A stretch of DNA of 64,000 nt from Rhizobium sp. RM (GTDB taxonomy: Bacteria; Pseudomonadota; Alphaproteobacteria; Rhizobiales; Rhizobiaceae). This document shows positions 44,978-53,592 of this stretch, one piece after another. How positions within the stretch are numbered: the first letter of the stretch is position 1; the number at the start of each line of letters is the position of its first letter. The stretch spans positions 992,001-1,056,000 of the forward strand of contig NZ_JACAWV010000022.1 in NCBI RefSeq assembly GCF_013390595.1, written 5' to 3'. The notes under the pieces were generated by a model. The model had not been told where the DNA came from. It saw only the letters and a program-made list of their open reading frames with translations, and ran no database searches. A program made the translations under genes and the position numbers.

Positions 44978-46441
44978 TTGACCAGTTTTAACGAACTCGG
45001 CCTCTCCGAAAAGATTGTGGCTAGCGTTACCCAGCTTGGCTACACGACCCCCACGCCCATTCAGGCAAAGGCCATTCCGCTGCTTCTCGAAGGCCGCGAT
45101 CTGATCGGCCTCGCGCAGACCGGCACCGGCAAGACAGCCGCTTTCGGCCTTCCCATCATCGAAATGCTGCTGAAAAATGCAGACCGCCCGGCAAACCGCA
45201 CGGCCCGTACGCTGATCCTTGCTCCGACGCGCGAACTGGTAAACCAGATCGGCGAGAACCTTCGTTCCTTTGTCCGCAAGACCCCTTTGCGCATCAACCA
45301 GGTCGTTGGCGGCGCATCGATCAACAAGCAGCAGCTCCAGCTTGAAAAAGGCAGCGATATTCTCGTTGCCACGCCGGGCCGTCTGCTGGACCTGATCGCG
45401 CGCAACGCAATCTCGCTGTCGAAGGTCACCTACCTTGTCCTCGACGAAGCGGACCAGATGCTCGATCTCGGCTTCATTCACGATCTGCGCAAGATTTCGA
45501 AGATGGTTCCGGCCAAGCGTCAGACGCTGCTGTTTTCGGCAACCATGCCCAAGACCATCGCTGATCTAGCTCACAGCTACCTGACCGATCCGGTCAAGGT
45601 CGAAGTGACGCCGCCCGGCAAGGCTGCCGACAAGGTCGAGCAGTACGTACACTTCGTTGCCGGTAAGAACGACAAGACTGAACTTCTGAAAAAGTCGCTG
45701 ACCGAGAACCCGGACGGTCGTGCCATCGTCTTCCTCCGCACCAAGCACGGCGCAGAGAAGCTCTCGAAGCACCTGGAGCATGTCGGCTACAAAGTTGCCT
45801 CCATCCACGGCAACAAGAGCCAGGGCCAGCGTGAGCGCGCCCTGAAGGGCTTCAAGGACGGCGAAATCAAGGTTCTGGTAGCAACCGACGTTGCTGCCCG
45901 CGGCATCGATATTCCTGCCGTGACCCACGTCTTCAATTATGACCTGCCGGAAGTTCCTGACGCTTACGTGCACCGCATCGGCCGTACCGCCCGTGCCGGT
46001 CGTGATGGTATTGCCATTGCGTTCTGCGCACCGGATGAAACCCGTCTGCTGCACGACATCGAAAAGCTGATGAAGATCGAAATTCCGGTCGCATCGGGTG
46101 AACGTCCTGCAGGGCTGGCAAGCCCGTCGCGCGGCAACAACAACAATCGCGGCCGCAACAACGGCGGCCAGCGCGGCCCCCGCGAAGGTGGGCGTCACAA
46201 CGGCGAATCCCGTCCGTCCCGCCACCATGGACACCGCGAGCACGAAGCCGACAACGATCTCGAAGTCACGTCGGATTTCAAGCGCGTGAAGCAGGCTGAA
46301 GGTGAAGCCGGCCGTCCTGCCGGTCCGCGCAAGCATCGCCGTCCGGCTCGCAAGCCTGGTACGAACCGCCACGCCCCGGCTGGCGGCAACGCGCCCGAGA
46401 AGCGCGCATCCGGCAATGGCAATCGCGGTCGCAACCGCTAA
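44978..46441 (+). CDS. rhlE: DEAD-box RNA helicase, RhlE-like
   Basis: A 487-aa ATP-dependent RNA helicase with the full motif set: Q motif (TSFNELGLSEKI ... TPTPIQAKAIP), motif I AQTGTGKTAAF, Ia PTRELVNQIG, II DEAD, III SAT, and VI HRIGRTARAGRDG. The C-terminal tail from about 380 is basic and rich in Asn, Gly, Arg and His, a typical RNA-contacting region. It remodels rRNA or mRNA structure, often at low temperature. AAAGG lies 9 nt before a TTG at 44978, so TTG is chosen over the upstream TTG at 44954. A perfect terminator follows. Confidence 0.93.
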   Translation: MTSFNELGLSEKIVASVTQLGYTTPTPIQAKAIPLLLEGRDLIGLAQTGTGKTAAFGLPIIEMLLKNADRPANRTARTLILAPTRELVNQIGENLRSFVRKTPLRINQVVGGASINKQQLQLEKGSDILVATPGRLLDLIARNAISLSKVTYLVLDEADQMLDLGFIHDLRKISKMVPAKRQTLLFSATMPKTIADLAHSYLTDPVKVEVTPPGKAADKVEQYVHFVAGKNDKTELLKKSLTENPDGRAIVFLRTKHGAEKLSKHLEHVGYKVASIHGNKSQGQRERALKGFKDGEIKVLVATDVAARGIDIPAVTHVFNYDLPEVPDAYVHRIGRTARAGRDGIAIAFCAPDETRLLHDIEKLMKIEIPVASGERPAGLASPSRGNNNNRGRNNGGQRGPREGGRHNGESRPSRHHGHREHEADNDLEVTSDFKRVKQAEGEAGRPAGPRKHRRPARKPGTNRHAPAGGNAPEKRASGNGNRGRNR

Positions 46442-46472
46442 AGCGTTTCTGGCGCATTGACACAAAACTCGG

Positions 46473-46504
46473 ACCCCGCAGGTGCAAGCCTGCGGGGTTT
46501 TCTT
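46473..46504 (+). terminator. Terminator of the helicase gene
   Basis: ACCCCGCAGG (46473-46482) pairs perfectly with CCTGCGGGGT (46489-46498) around a TGCAAG loop, followed by a T-rich tract. It separates the helicase from the convergent EamA gene. Confidence 0.93.
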
Positions 46505-46507
46505 TGC

Positions 46508-47416
46508 CTAGCCACTCTGGGCAGCCGCACGCCGACGCTGCGGTAACGTCATGGCGAGGACCCCGATGATGACGCAGACAAGCCCGATCCACATGGCGGG
46601 AGTTGGGACCTCACCGAGAAACAGCATGCCGATACCGACACCCACCGGAACTCGCAGATAGGCCTGAGACGTTGTCCCGACCGAGCCCAGCGTCTGCATG
46701 AGCCGAAAGTAAATCATGAAGGCGAGTGCGGTCGAAAAGACACTCAGGCACAACAATGCTGCAATCGAGGCGTTGGACGGCGACAGCGTCCACGGTCGAT
46801 CAACGACGACGCTTACGGGCAGCAAAATGATTGCACCGCAGATCAGCGACCCCGCAGCCGGCATGATTGGATTCAATCCCCTGAAATTCTTCCCGAAAAT
46901 AGCCGCGCAAGCATAGGAAAAGGCGGCTGCCAGAATGGCAAACTGGCCCCACAGCATCTCACCCGTACCATTGAGTGCTTCAAGGCCGATAATGAGGCAT
47001 ACGCCGGTCATACCGGCGATGGTTCCAAACAGCTTGCGCCCGCTCACCAACTCATGCCGGACGACAAGAGCGGTGAGAAGAAAGGTGAAGATGGGTGTTG
47101 TCGCATTGAGAATAACGGCAAGACCGGCATCGATATGCTGCTCGGCCCAGGCGATCAACGTGAAAGGCAACACGCTGTTGATACAGGCCTGAACCAGAAA
47201 AAGCCGCCAGGTCGCCATGTCCGTCGGGAGGCGCAGACCACGCAATCGCATGATCGTCAGCAGCAAAAGGCCGGCAATCAGCGTGCGTGCAGCAATCAAC
47301 GTCAAAGGCGGAATGGTTTCCACACCAATTTTGATGAACGTATAGGAGGAAGCCCAAAGTGCTGACAAACACGCCAGCAGCAGGAGTTCTCGCGCGATAT
47401 TGGTCTGTGTCTTCAC
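46508..47416 (-). CDS. EamA/RhaT family (DMT) exporter
   Basis: A 302-aa inner-membrane protein with ten helices in two EamA repeats (LSALWASSYTFIKIGV at the start of repeat 1; FSYACAAIFGKNFRGLN at the start of repeat 2). EamA proteins export amino acids or metabolites; the cargo is unknown. The start is GTG at 47416 with a weak upstream site. A 28-bp perfect palindrome lies 55-83 bp before it. Confidence 0.85.
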   Translation of the reverse strand: MKTQTNIARELLLLACLSALWASSYTFIKIGVETIPPLTLIAARTLIAGLLLLTIMRLRGLRLPTDMATWRLFLVQACINSVLPFTLIAWAEQHIDAGLAVILNATTPIFTFLLTALVVRHELVSGRKLFGTIAGMTGVCLIIGLEALNGTGEMLWGQFAILAAAFSYACAAIFGKNFRGLNPIMPAAGSLICGAIILLPVSVVVDRPWTLSPSNASIAALLCLSVFSTALAFMIYFRLMQTLGSVGTTSQAYLRVPVGVGIGMLFLGEVPTPAMWIGLVCVIIGVLAMTLPQRRRAAAQSG

Positions 47417-47471
47417 GGATCGGTCTTTCGTCGGCGATGAGGTCAGGCCATCTTTAACGCAAAAAACACAT

Positions 47472-47499
47472 CAAAGCTTCGGTGGCCACCGAAGCTTTG
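47472..47499 (-). promoter_or_regulatory. 28-bp perfect palindrome upstream of EamA gene
   Basis: CAAAGCTTCGGTGG (47472-47485) is followed immediately by its exact reverse complement (47486-47499), a 28-bp uninterrupted palindrome. On the minus strand it lies 55-83 bp before the EamA start and downstream of the DoxX terminator, so a repressor or activator operator is the simplest reading. Confidence 0.6.
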
Positions 47500-47507
47500 C
47501 CTGCAAA

Positions 47508-47545
47508 GAAAAAAGGCCCTGCATGGTCATCACCATGCAGCGCCT
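47508..47545 (-). terminator. Terminator of the DoxX gene
   Basis: On the minus strand AGGC and CTGCATGGT pair with ACCATGCAG and GCCT around GATG, with a single mismatch, and a run of T follows. It lies 32 bp past the DoxX stop. Confidence 0.88.
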
Positions 47546-47576
47546 CAGGCAAATATGGAACTGCTAAAGCGGGAGA

Positions 47577-47963
47577 TCAGCGGCGTTCGTCGACCGACAG
47601 GGCTCCAGCGCCAGCAAAAACCAGATACAGGAAGATGAAGCAGAACAGGATTGCGCCATCGCCACCGTTGAGAGCCGGGAAGAAGCTCTTCGGTGCATGG
47701 GCCATGAAATAGGCAACAGCCATCTGGCCGGAGAGAATGAAGGCAACCGGCCGCGTGAAGAAACCAACCAGGATCAGCAGACCGCCGATCAGTTCGAGCA
47801 GAGCGGCAACAAGCAGCATCGGCGGCAGCGAGCCTTCCATCTGCGATGCCGGAAAGCCGAACAGCTTTTGTGTACCGTGTTCGATGAAAAGCAGCGCAGC
47901 GATGATGCGAAGGGCTGCAAGCGCGTAAGGTCTATAACGAGACAGGTTGTCGAAAGAGGCCAT
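47577..47963 (-). CDS. DoxX family membrane protein
   Basis: A 128-aa protein with four membrane helices and the DoxX signatures LRIIAALLFIEHGTQKLFGFP, LLELIGGLLILVGFFTRP and QMAVAYFMAHAPKSFFPALNGGDGAILF. DoxX-family proteins take part in sulfur or redox handling in some bacteria, but most members have no known role. The ATG at 47963 gives the usual family length; the frame extends to 48035 without support. A terminator follows. Confidence 0.85.
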   Translation of the reverse strand: MASFDNLSRYRPYALAALRIIAALLFIEHGTQKLFGFPASQMEGSLPPMLLVAALLELIGGLLILVGFFTRPVAFILSGQMAVAYFMAHAPKSFFPALNGGDGAILFCFIFLYLVFAGAGALSVDERR

Positions 47964-48212
47964 TTCCAGATGCTCCGTTGATTTGGTGCCGCGCTCGATA
48001 CAGCGCCTGAAACCGGTTATGGATACACGTATCACACACCGGAAATCACGTTTTCGATATTGTAGTATCCCTTTATATATGGAAATGGGTGATTTTCTAC
48101 AGAGAGTTGTTTTTCATACGTAAAACACAGATTTCGCACTCATATATCAACCGCTGGTCTAGCCGAAGACTGAGTCAGAAAATTCGAGAAATTTTCGGCC
48201 TGAACCACCGTT

Positions 48213-48689
48213 TCAGACGAAATCGAGCGGCACTCCTTCAAACGCCTTCACTTCCTTCAGTACGAAGGTGGTCTGCATTTCCTTGATTCCCGGCAGGCGT
48301 CGCACCACGGACATCGCAAAATCGGCGTAACTGTCCAGATCCGGCGCCACGACCTGCATCAGAAAATCCGCGTCGCCGGCAATGCTGTAACACGCCACAA
48401 CTTGCGGAAGCGCTGCAACCTGCCGGGAGAAGAGCTCGGCCTCCTCCTCATTGTGGCTGTCGATCTTGACCCGGATGAACGCAAGGACACCAAGGCCGAC
48501 CTGTCTCCGGTCTATACGTGCGGAATACCCTTGTATGACGCCCGTTTCCTCCAGTTGGCGCACGCGCCGCCAGCAGGGTGAAGCGGAAAGCCCGACTTCG
48601 TCGGCCAAGGCCTGATTGGTAAGCCGACCGTCATCCTGCAGCGAAGACAGAATTCGAACATCGACCGGCTCAAGCTTCGAATTTGGCAT
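48213..48689 (-). CDS. Lrp/AsnC family transcriptional regulator
   Basis: A 158-aa regulator with an N-terminal winged helix (LTNQALADEVGLSASPCWRRVRQLEETGVI) and a C-terminal RAM domain (VVACYSIAGDADFLMQVVAPDLDSYADF). Lrp/AsnC proteins bind amino acids and switch catabolic or transport genes. It is divergent from a DUF2000 gene (129 bp apart), its likeliest target, but two EamA exporters on either side are also candidates. Confidence 0.88.
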   Translation of the reverse strand: MPNSKLEPVDVRILSSLQDDGRLTNQALADEVGLSASPCWRRVRQLEETGVIQGYSARIDRRQVGLGVLAFIRVKIDSHNEEEAELFSRQVAALPQVVACYSIAGDADFLMQVVAPDLDSYADFAMSVVRRLPGIKEMQTTFVLKEVKAFEGVPLDFV

Positions 48690-48818
48690 AACCTACCCCA
48701 CACTGAAACAACTGAGGCAGAATCTACCAAATTTAGGCATGGAAGACCAGAAAAAGGCAGGCTCTTCCACTCAAGCACGATTATCTTCCGAAACACATCA
48801 GGAAGGAAGAACACGGAC

Positions 48819-49238
48819 ATGACAGACGACTTTCGCATCGCCATCATCATCAACCCGGAGATGCCAGCAGGCTGGATTGCCAACACCGTTGGTGCAGTTG
48901 GCATCGGGCTTGGCGCCAGCACGCCCGACCTTGCCGCAGGCCGACTTACGGACGGCCAGGGACGGTCGATCGAGATCAGCTCAAACCGCCCGGTTCCTGT
49001 TCTTCAGGCAGACAGCCAGGCGATCGGAAAACTGTTGCTCAAGGCACTGGAAACAAAACCTGAAGGCTCCGCCATAGTCCCCTTCCCGGCCTTCGCACGT
49101 ACGTTGCACGCCTATGCGGACTACAGGCAGACCTTTCCCGAAAGGGATCTGTCAGCAGAGGAGATCGACGGCCTCGGAATTACCGGGCCGGCGAAATGGG
49201 TCAAATCCCTGACGGGCGCACTGAAATTGCTAAGGTAG
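48819..49238 (+). CDS. DUF2000 family protein
   Basis: A 139-aa protein recognised as DUF2000, structurally related to peptidyl-tRNA hydrolase II-like folds, without established function. It has no signal peptide or membrane segment. RIAIIINPEMPAGWIANTVGAVGIGLG spans the family N terminus (about 6-32). AGGAAGGA lies about 10 nt before the ATG. Its divergence from an Lrp regulator suggests amino acid-linked control. It is convergent with the L,D-transpeptidase gene, 8 bp apart. Confidence 0.78.
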   Translation: MTDDFRIAIIINPEMPAGWIANTVGAVGIGLGASTPDLAAGRLTDGQGRSIEISSNRPVPVLQADSQAIGKLLLKALETKPEGSAIVPFPAFARTLHAYADYRQTFPERDLSAEEIDGLGITGPAKWVKSLTGALKLLR

Positions 49239-49246
49239 AAGCGTAG

Positions 49247-49864
49247 CTAGGCCTGCAGGACGACGACGCGGGCGCCGACAGGAACACGCGAATAGAGATC
49301 GATGATGTCGTGGTTCAGCATGCGAATGCAACCGCTCGACATGGCATGACCGATGGACTGCGGCTGATTGGTGCCGTGCAACCGGAACATTGTATCGTTG
49401 TTGCCACGATAAAGATAAAGCGCACGCGCGCCGAGCGGATTGTTCGGACCGCCAGGCATGCCACCGGCGAATTTCACATTGCGCGGATCGCGTCGCATCA
49501 TATTTGCTGTTGGCGTCCAGGATGGCCATTCCGCCTTACGACCAACATAGGCATCGCCCTTCAGTGCCAGTCCCTGTCGGCCGACACCAACGCCATACCG
49601 CATCGCCCGGCCATCGCCCATGACGTAATAGAGACGGCGCGCCGGCGTATCGACAACAACGGTACCTGCTGGATGCGTCGTATCATAGGACACTTCCTGG
49701 CGGCGAAGCTCCGGCTTCACCTTGTCGAGATGCATGGCAGGAAGCGGGAACTTCTCATCCGGCTTCGCCGCATAATTGAGCCTTTGATGCGATACGCCTG
49801 AGCTTGCACAACCGGCCAACAACAGCGGTAATCCAAACAGAACACCACGACGCGAAATAGACAT
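49247..49864 (-). CDS. L,D-transpeptidase (YkuD) lipoprotein
   Basis: A 205-aa envelope enzyme. The signal peptide ends in a lipobox LLLAGC (Cys19), so it is a lipoprotein. The YkuD domain carries the catalytic motif HGTNQPQSIGHAMSSGCIRM near residues 165-186 with nucleophile Cys in S-x-G-C-x-R-M. L,D-transpeptidases form 3-3 crosslinks in peptidoglycan and can attach outer-membrane proteins; Agrobacterium cell walls are rich in such crosslinks. GGGGG lies just before the ATG. It is monocistronic. Confidence 0.92.
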   Translation of the reverse strand: MSISRRGVLFGLPLLLAGCASSGVSHQRLNYAAKPDEKFPLPAMHLDKVKPELRRQEVSYDTTHPAGTVVVDTPARRLYYVMGDGRAMRYGVGVGRQGLALKGDAYVGRKAEWPSWTPTANMMRRDPRNVKFAGGMPGGPNNPLGARALYLYRGNNDTMFRLHGTNQPQSIGHAMSSGCIRMLNHDIIDLYSRVPVGARVVVLQA

Positions 49865-49944
49865 GTAACCCCCGCCAAGAATCTTTCGATTAACGAGGGG
49901 TATAATTTTATGGTTAACAAACCTCTAATCTACATAGGCAAGTG

Positions 49945-50841
49945 TTAACCGCCGGACGCCGAAGCAACAGGTTTGCGATTTGCAAGGTAGACGCCCGCGA
50001 CCGCAAGTACGGTCCCGGCCATCATCGCAGTCGTCAATGTCTCGCCAAACAGAACAGCCGCTTCGATGGCAGCAAGCGGAGGCACAAGATAGATCAGTGA
50101 TGCGGCGCGCGAAACCTGTCCCTTGCGAATAAGATAGAGCAACAAGGCAACCGCGCCGATGGAAATTGCCCCGACCGACCATGCAAGCGTCGCCAGAAGC
50201 CCCGTGCTCCAGTCGATGTGGCCATCCTCGAGCAAGAACGTGAATGGCACAGTTATGAGCAAAGCGCCGACATATTGCAGTGTCGCCACCGCCATGATGT
50301 TTCCGCTATGGACATGTTTCTTCTGGTAAAGCGTCCCGTAGGTGACCGAAACCATGCCAAGGACATTGATGGCCACAGCATAAAACGGCACCGGCACCCC
50401 GGCGGCCCCGACCGCCATCACCTTTGGCAAAACTGCGATCGCTATACCCACGAAACCGATGACCAGTCCGGCACGCTGCGCATTTGACAATCGCTCGCCG
50501 ATCACAAAAGGAGCGGCAACGGCAGTCATCAGCGGCTGCAATCCGGCAATGATACCACCGATTGCCGCCGGAACGCCCTGGCCAATCGCCCACCAGATCA
50601 TGCCAAGATAGATGCCGTGCAGGAAGACGCCAGACAAAATCGCACGACCGATGTCCCTCCATTCCCGTGGCCAACTCACGCTTGCCACTCGACAGATCAG
50701 CCACAGCAAAACACCCGCCAGAGCATAGCGAAGACAGAGGAACGTCAGTGGTCCGGTGTAGTGGACGGCATATTTTGCCGTCACCCACCCGGTTGACCAG
50801 AGAAAGACGAAAATGGCCGGAGCCAGACGGTCAAGAGACAT
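49945..50841 (-). CDS. EamA family (DMT) exporter
   Basis: A 298-aa protein with ten helices in two EamA repeats (FVFLWSTGWVTAKYAVHYTGPLTFL; VSVTYGTLYQKKH at the repeat junction). It is related in fold to, but not a close copy of, the EamA protein at 46.5 kb. Substrate unknown. GGAAC precedes the ATG. A short GTAAC-TCC-GTTAC inverted repeat at 50886-50898 lies 44 bp upstream. Confidence 0.85.
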   Translation of the reverse strand: MSLDRLAPAIFVFLWSTGWVTAKYAVHYTGPLTFLCLRYALAGVLLWLICRVASVSWPREWRDIGRAILSGVFLHGIYLGMIWWAIGQGVPAAIGGIIAGLQPLMTAVAAPFVIGERLSNAQRAGLVIGFVGIAIAVLPKVMAVGAAGVPVPFYAVAINVLGMVSVTYGTLYQKKHVHSGNIMAVATLQYVGALLITVPFTFLLEDGHIDWSTGLLATLAWSVGAISIGAVALLLYLIRKGQVSRAASLIYLVPPLAAIEAAVLFGETLTTAMMAGTVLAVAGVYLANRKPVASASGG

Positions 50842-51216
50842 GGGCGCGTTCCGAAAACTTTGCCGTAATGGCGGCTTGAACGCCGGTAACTCCGTTACAG
50901 ACGAAGGTCAAAAGTCTTTTCGTGATCGCATCATTCAGTTTTTCTGATGAAACACCGACCAGCATCAGCAGAAAGCGAAAGAGCAAATTTTATGCATTCG
51001 CCCAATGGCCGCACAGTCCAGCAGCCCCTCTCCGCCCTGTCACCCGACGCAACCAATTTCGACGTGCCGCATTTATAGGCTAAATCTCAAAAATTGCTTC
51101 TTTTTTATAAGGATAGCTCGGCCACAATCCGGGAGAAAATCTTCAACCGGGGGCCTGCATAGTTCTTGCATTGCTTCTGACGTTGTATTCATATGGCAAA
51201 AAAGGGGACATCGAAG
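50842..51216. other. Intergenic region between EamA and the ATP-grasp gene
   Basis: About 375 bp carrying the divergent promoters of both genes. The right half is AT-rich (TTTTTTATAAGGATA near 51098-51112). Apart from a 13-bp inverted repeat at 50886-50898, I see no structured element and no credible gene. Confidence 0.45.
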
Positions 51217-52626
51217 TTGGCATTTGACGAAATGATGAATGCGGACAACACGCCGCGAAACCCATACGAAAACTACAACGAGTGGTACAGCCGACAGGAC
51301 AGCGCGCACCTGATCCAGAAGTCAAAAGACGCGGAAAACATCTTTCGGAAAACCGGCATTACTTTTGCCGTTTATGGCCACGCTGACAGTTCCGAGAAAC
51401 TGATACCATTCGACATCATCCCGCGCATCATATCCGGACGGGAATGGCGCAAGCTGGCGCAGGGTATCGAACAGCGGGTGCTCGCCCTCAACGCCTTCCT
51501 CGATGACATCTATCACAAGCAGGAAATCATTCGCGCCGGACGTATTCCTCGCGAACTCATTGAAAAGAATGAGGCCTTCCTGCCGGAAATGATCGGCTTC
51601 ACGCCACCCGGCGGCGTTTATACTCACATCGTCGGCACGGATATCGTTCGCACCGGTGAAGACCAGTTCTATGTTCTCGAGGACAACGCCCGCACACCAT
51701 CCGGTGTCAGCTACATGCTGGAAAACCGCGAAACGATGATGCAGATGTTCCCGGAACTGTTCCATGAGAACCGCGTGCAACGGGTGGAGGATTACCCCTA
51801 CCTGCTGCGGCAGTCGCTGGCATCGCTTGCCCCGCCCGGCTGCACCGGCAAGCCGCGCGTCGCCGTATTGACCCCGGGCATTTATAATTCCGCCTATTAC
51901 GAGCATTCGTTCCTCGCCGACATGATGGGCGTCGAACTGGTGGAAGGATCGGACCTGCGTGTCATGGACGGGAAGGTCAAGATGCGCACCACCCGGGGTT
52001 ACGAGGCAATAGACGTCCTCTATCGCCGCGTCGATGACGACTTCCTCGACCCGCTGACCTTCCGTCCGGATTCCGCCCTTGGCGTACCCGGCATCATGGA
52101 TGTCTATCGGGCCGGCAATATCACCATTGCCAACGCACCCGGAACCGGCATTTCCGACGACAAGGCCATATACTCCTATATGCCTGAAATCGTTGAGTTC
52201 TATACCGGTCGCAAGCCGCTTCTGGAAAATGTGCCGACATGGCGCTGTTCCGAGCCGGACAGCCTGAAATACGTTCTCGACAACCTGGCCGACCTTGTCG
52301 TCAAGGAAGTCCATGGTTCGGGCGGTTACGGCATGCTGGTCGGCCCGACGGCCTCGAAGCGGGAACGAGCGCTTTTCGCAGAGAAGCTCAGGGCGCGCCC
52401 GGCCAATTACATTGCGCAGCCCACGCTGTCGCTTTCGACCGTGCCGATCATGGTGAAAAACGGCATCGCGCCGCGCCATGTCGATCTTCGCCCCTATGTC
52501 CTCGTTTCCGACAAGGTGAAGATCATTCCCGGCGGTTTGACCCGCGTTGCGCTCAAGAAGGGCTCGCTCGTGGTCAATTCCAGCCAGGGCGGCGGCACCA
52601 AGGATACGTGGGTACTGGAGGACTAA
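51217..52626 (+). CDS. Circularly permuted ATP-grasp protein
   Basis: A 469-aa protein of the circularly permuted ATP-grasp group (PF14403/PF04174 type), predicted to be an amide or peptide ligase. Family blocks are ITFAVYGHADSSEKLIPFDIIPR, spread over about 42-65, FYVLEDNARTPSGVSYMLENR, NPGIYNSAYYEHSFLA-like region and the C-terminal RVALKKGSLVVNSSQGGGTKDTW. AAGGGG lies 9 nt before a TTG giving MAFDEMMN; the ATG at 51193 would add eight residues. First of four tightly spaced genes (gap to the next 3 bp) with alpha-E and transglutaminase proteins. Substrate unknown. Confidence 0.85.
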   Translation: MAFDEMMNADNTPRNPYENYNEWYSRQDSAHLIQKSKDAENIFRKTGITFAVYGHADSSEKLIPFDIIPRIISGREWRKLAQGIEQRVLALNAFLDDIYHKQEIIRAGRIPRELIEKNEAFLPEMIGFTPPGGVYTHIVGTDIVRTGEDQFYVLEDNARTPSGVSYMLENRETMMQMFPELFHENRVQRVEDYPYLLRQSLASLAPPGCTGKPRVAVLTPGIYNSAYYEHSFLADMMGVELVEGSDLRVMDGKVKMRTTRGYEAIDVLYRRVDDDFLDPLTFRPDSALGVPGIMDVYRAGNITIANAPGTGISDDKAIYSYMPEIVEFYTGRKPLLENVPTWRCSEPDSLKYVLDNLADLVVKEVHGSGGYGMLVGPTASKRERALFAEKLRARPANYIAQPTLSLSTVPIMVKNGIAPRHVDLRPYVLVSDKVKIIPGGLTRVALKKGSLVVNSSQGGGTKDTWVLED

Positions 52627-52629
52627 GCC

Positions 52630-53571
52630 ATGCTGGGCAGGACGGCAAATGGGCTCTACTGGATGTTCCGGTACATCGAGCGTGCAGAAAACATCGCCAG
52701 ACTGATCGACGCGGGCTTACGCATGTCGCTGACACGCAGTGGCACCGGCGATGAAGACTGGGATGGCGTACTGCAAAGTGCGGGCGTACGCGAAGCGTTT
52801 CTTGAAACCAACGAGAAGGTAACGGCAGTCGACGCGATCGACTACCTGCTGCGTGAGAGATCAAACCCCTCCAGCGTCATGTCCTGCATCGAGTCAGGCC
52901 GCAACAACGCCCGCATGGTGCGGACGGCACTGACGCGTGAAACGTGGGAGGCCACGAACGAGTTCTGGATCGAACTGAAAAACCTCCTCGGTCGACGTGT
53001 GAAAGCCGCCGAACTGCCGCAGATCATCGATGTCATCAAACATCGCGCCGGACTGGTGCGCGGCGCGTTCCACGGCTCGATGCTGCGCAACGATCTCTAC
53101 AATTTCTCGCGCATCGGCACCTTCATCGAGCGTGCGGACAATACCGCGCGTATTCTTGATGTGAAGTATTATGTGTTGCTGCCAGGCATGTCGCATGTCG
53201 GATCATCGCTCGATAACGTACAGTGGGAATCGATCCTGCGCTCAGCCTCTGCCCACCGTTCCTACGGCTGGGTGTATGACGCAGAGTACAAGCCTGCGAA
53301 TATTGCCGATTTCCTGATCCTCAACGCCCGCATGCCGCGCTCTCTTGCCTATTGCTACGACAAGATCGCCAGCAATCTCAATTACATTGCAGAGGATTAC
53401 GGCGAGCGGCACCAGGCGCACGAAACGGCCGAAAGCATCCGCAACACCTTGCACACGACGACGATCAATCGCGTCATGGATGAAGGCTTGCACGAGTTTC
53501 TGGAAAGATTCGTCATCCGCAACGGGCAGTTGGGGCAGGAAATCACGGAAGGCTACCGCTTCTATCAGTAA
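52630..53571 (+). CDS. Alpha-E domain protein
   Basis: A 313-aa all-helical protein of the alpha-E (PF04168) family, found almost always beside circularly permuted ATP-grasp and transglutaminase-like genes. The signature N terminus is MLGRTANGLYWMFRYIERAEN, with a second R-x-G-T-F-I-E-R-A-D-N block at about 160. Its biochemical role is unknown; association suggests a carrier or partner in an amide-forming pathway. It is separated from the ATP-grasp gene by 3 bp and from the transglutaminase by 21 bp. Confidence 0.88.
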   Translation: MLGRTANGLYWMFRYIERAENIARLIDAGLRMSLTRSGTGDEDWDGVLQSAGVREAFLETNEKVTAVDAIDYLLRERSNPSSVMSCIESGRNNARMVRTALTRETWEATNEFWIELKNLLGRRVKAAELPQIIDVIKHRAGLVRGAFHGSMLRNDLYNFSRIGTFIERADNTARILDVKYYVLLPGMSHVGSSLDNVQWESILRSASAHRSYGWVYDAEYKPANIADFLILNARMPRSLAYCYDKIASNLNYIAEDYGERHQAHETAESIRNTLHTTTINRVMDEGLHEFLERFVIRNGQLGQEITEGYRFYQ

Positions 53572-53592
53572 GCGCGTGGACGGGGACAGGGT

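Noticed and set aside
46508..50841. The two EamA genes as a recent duplication
   Set aside because: The proteins share the fold but little local sequence; they are better read as separate family members.
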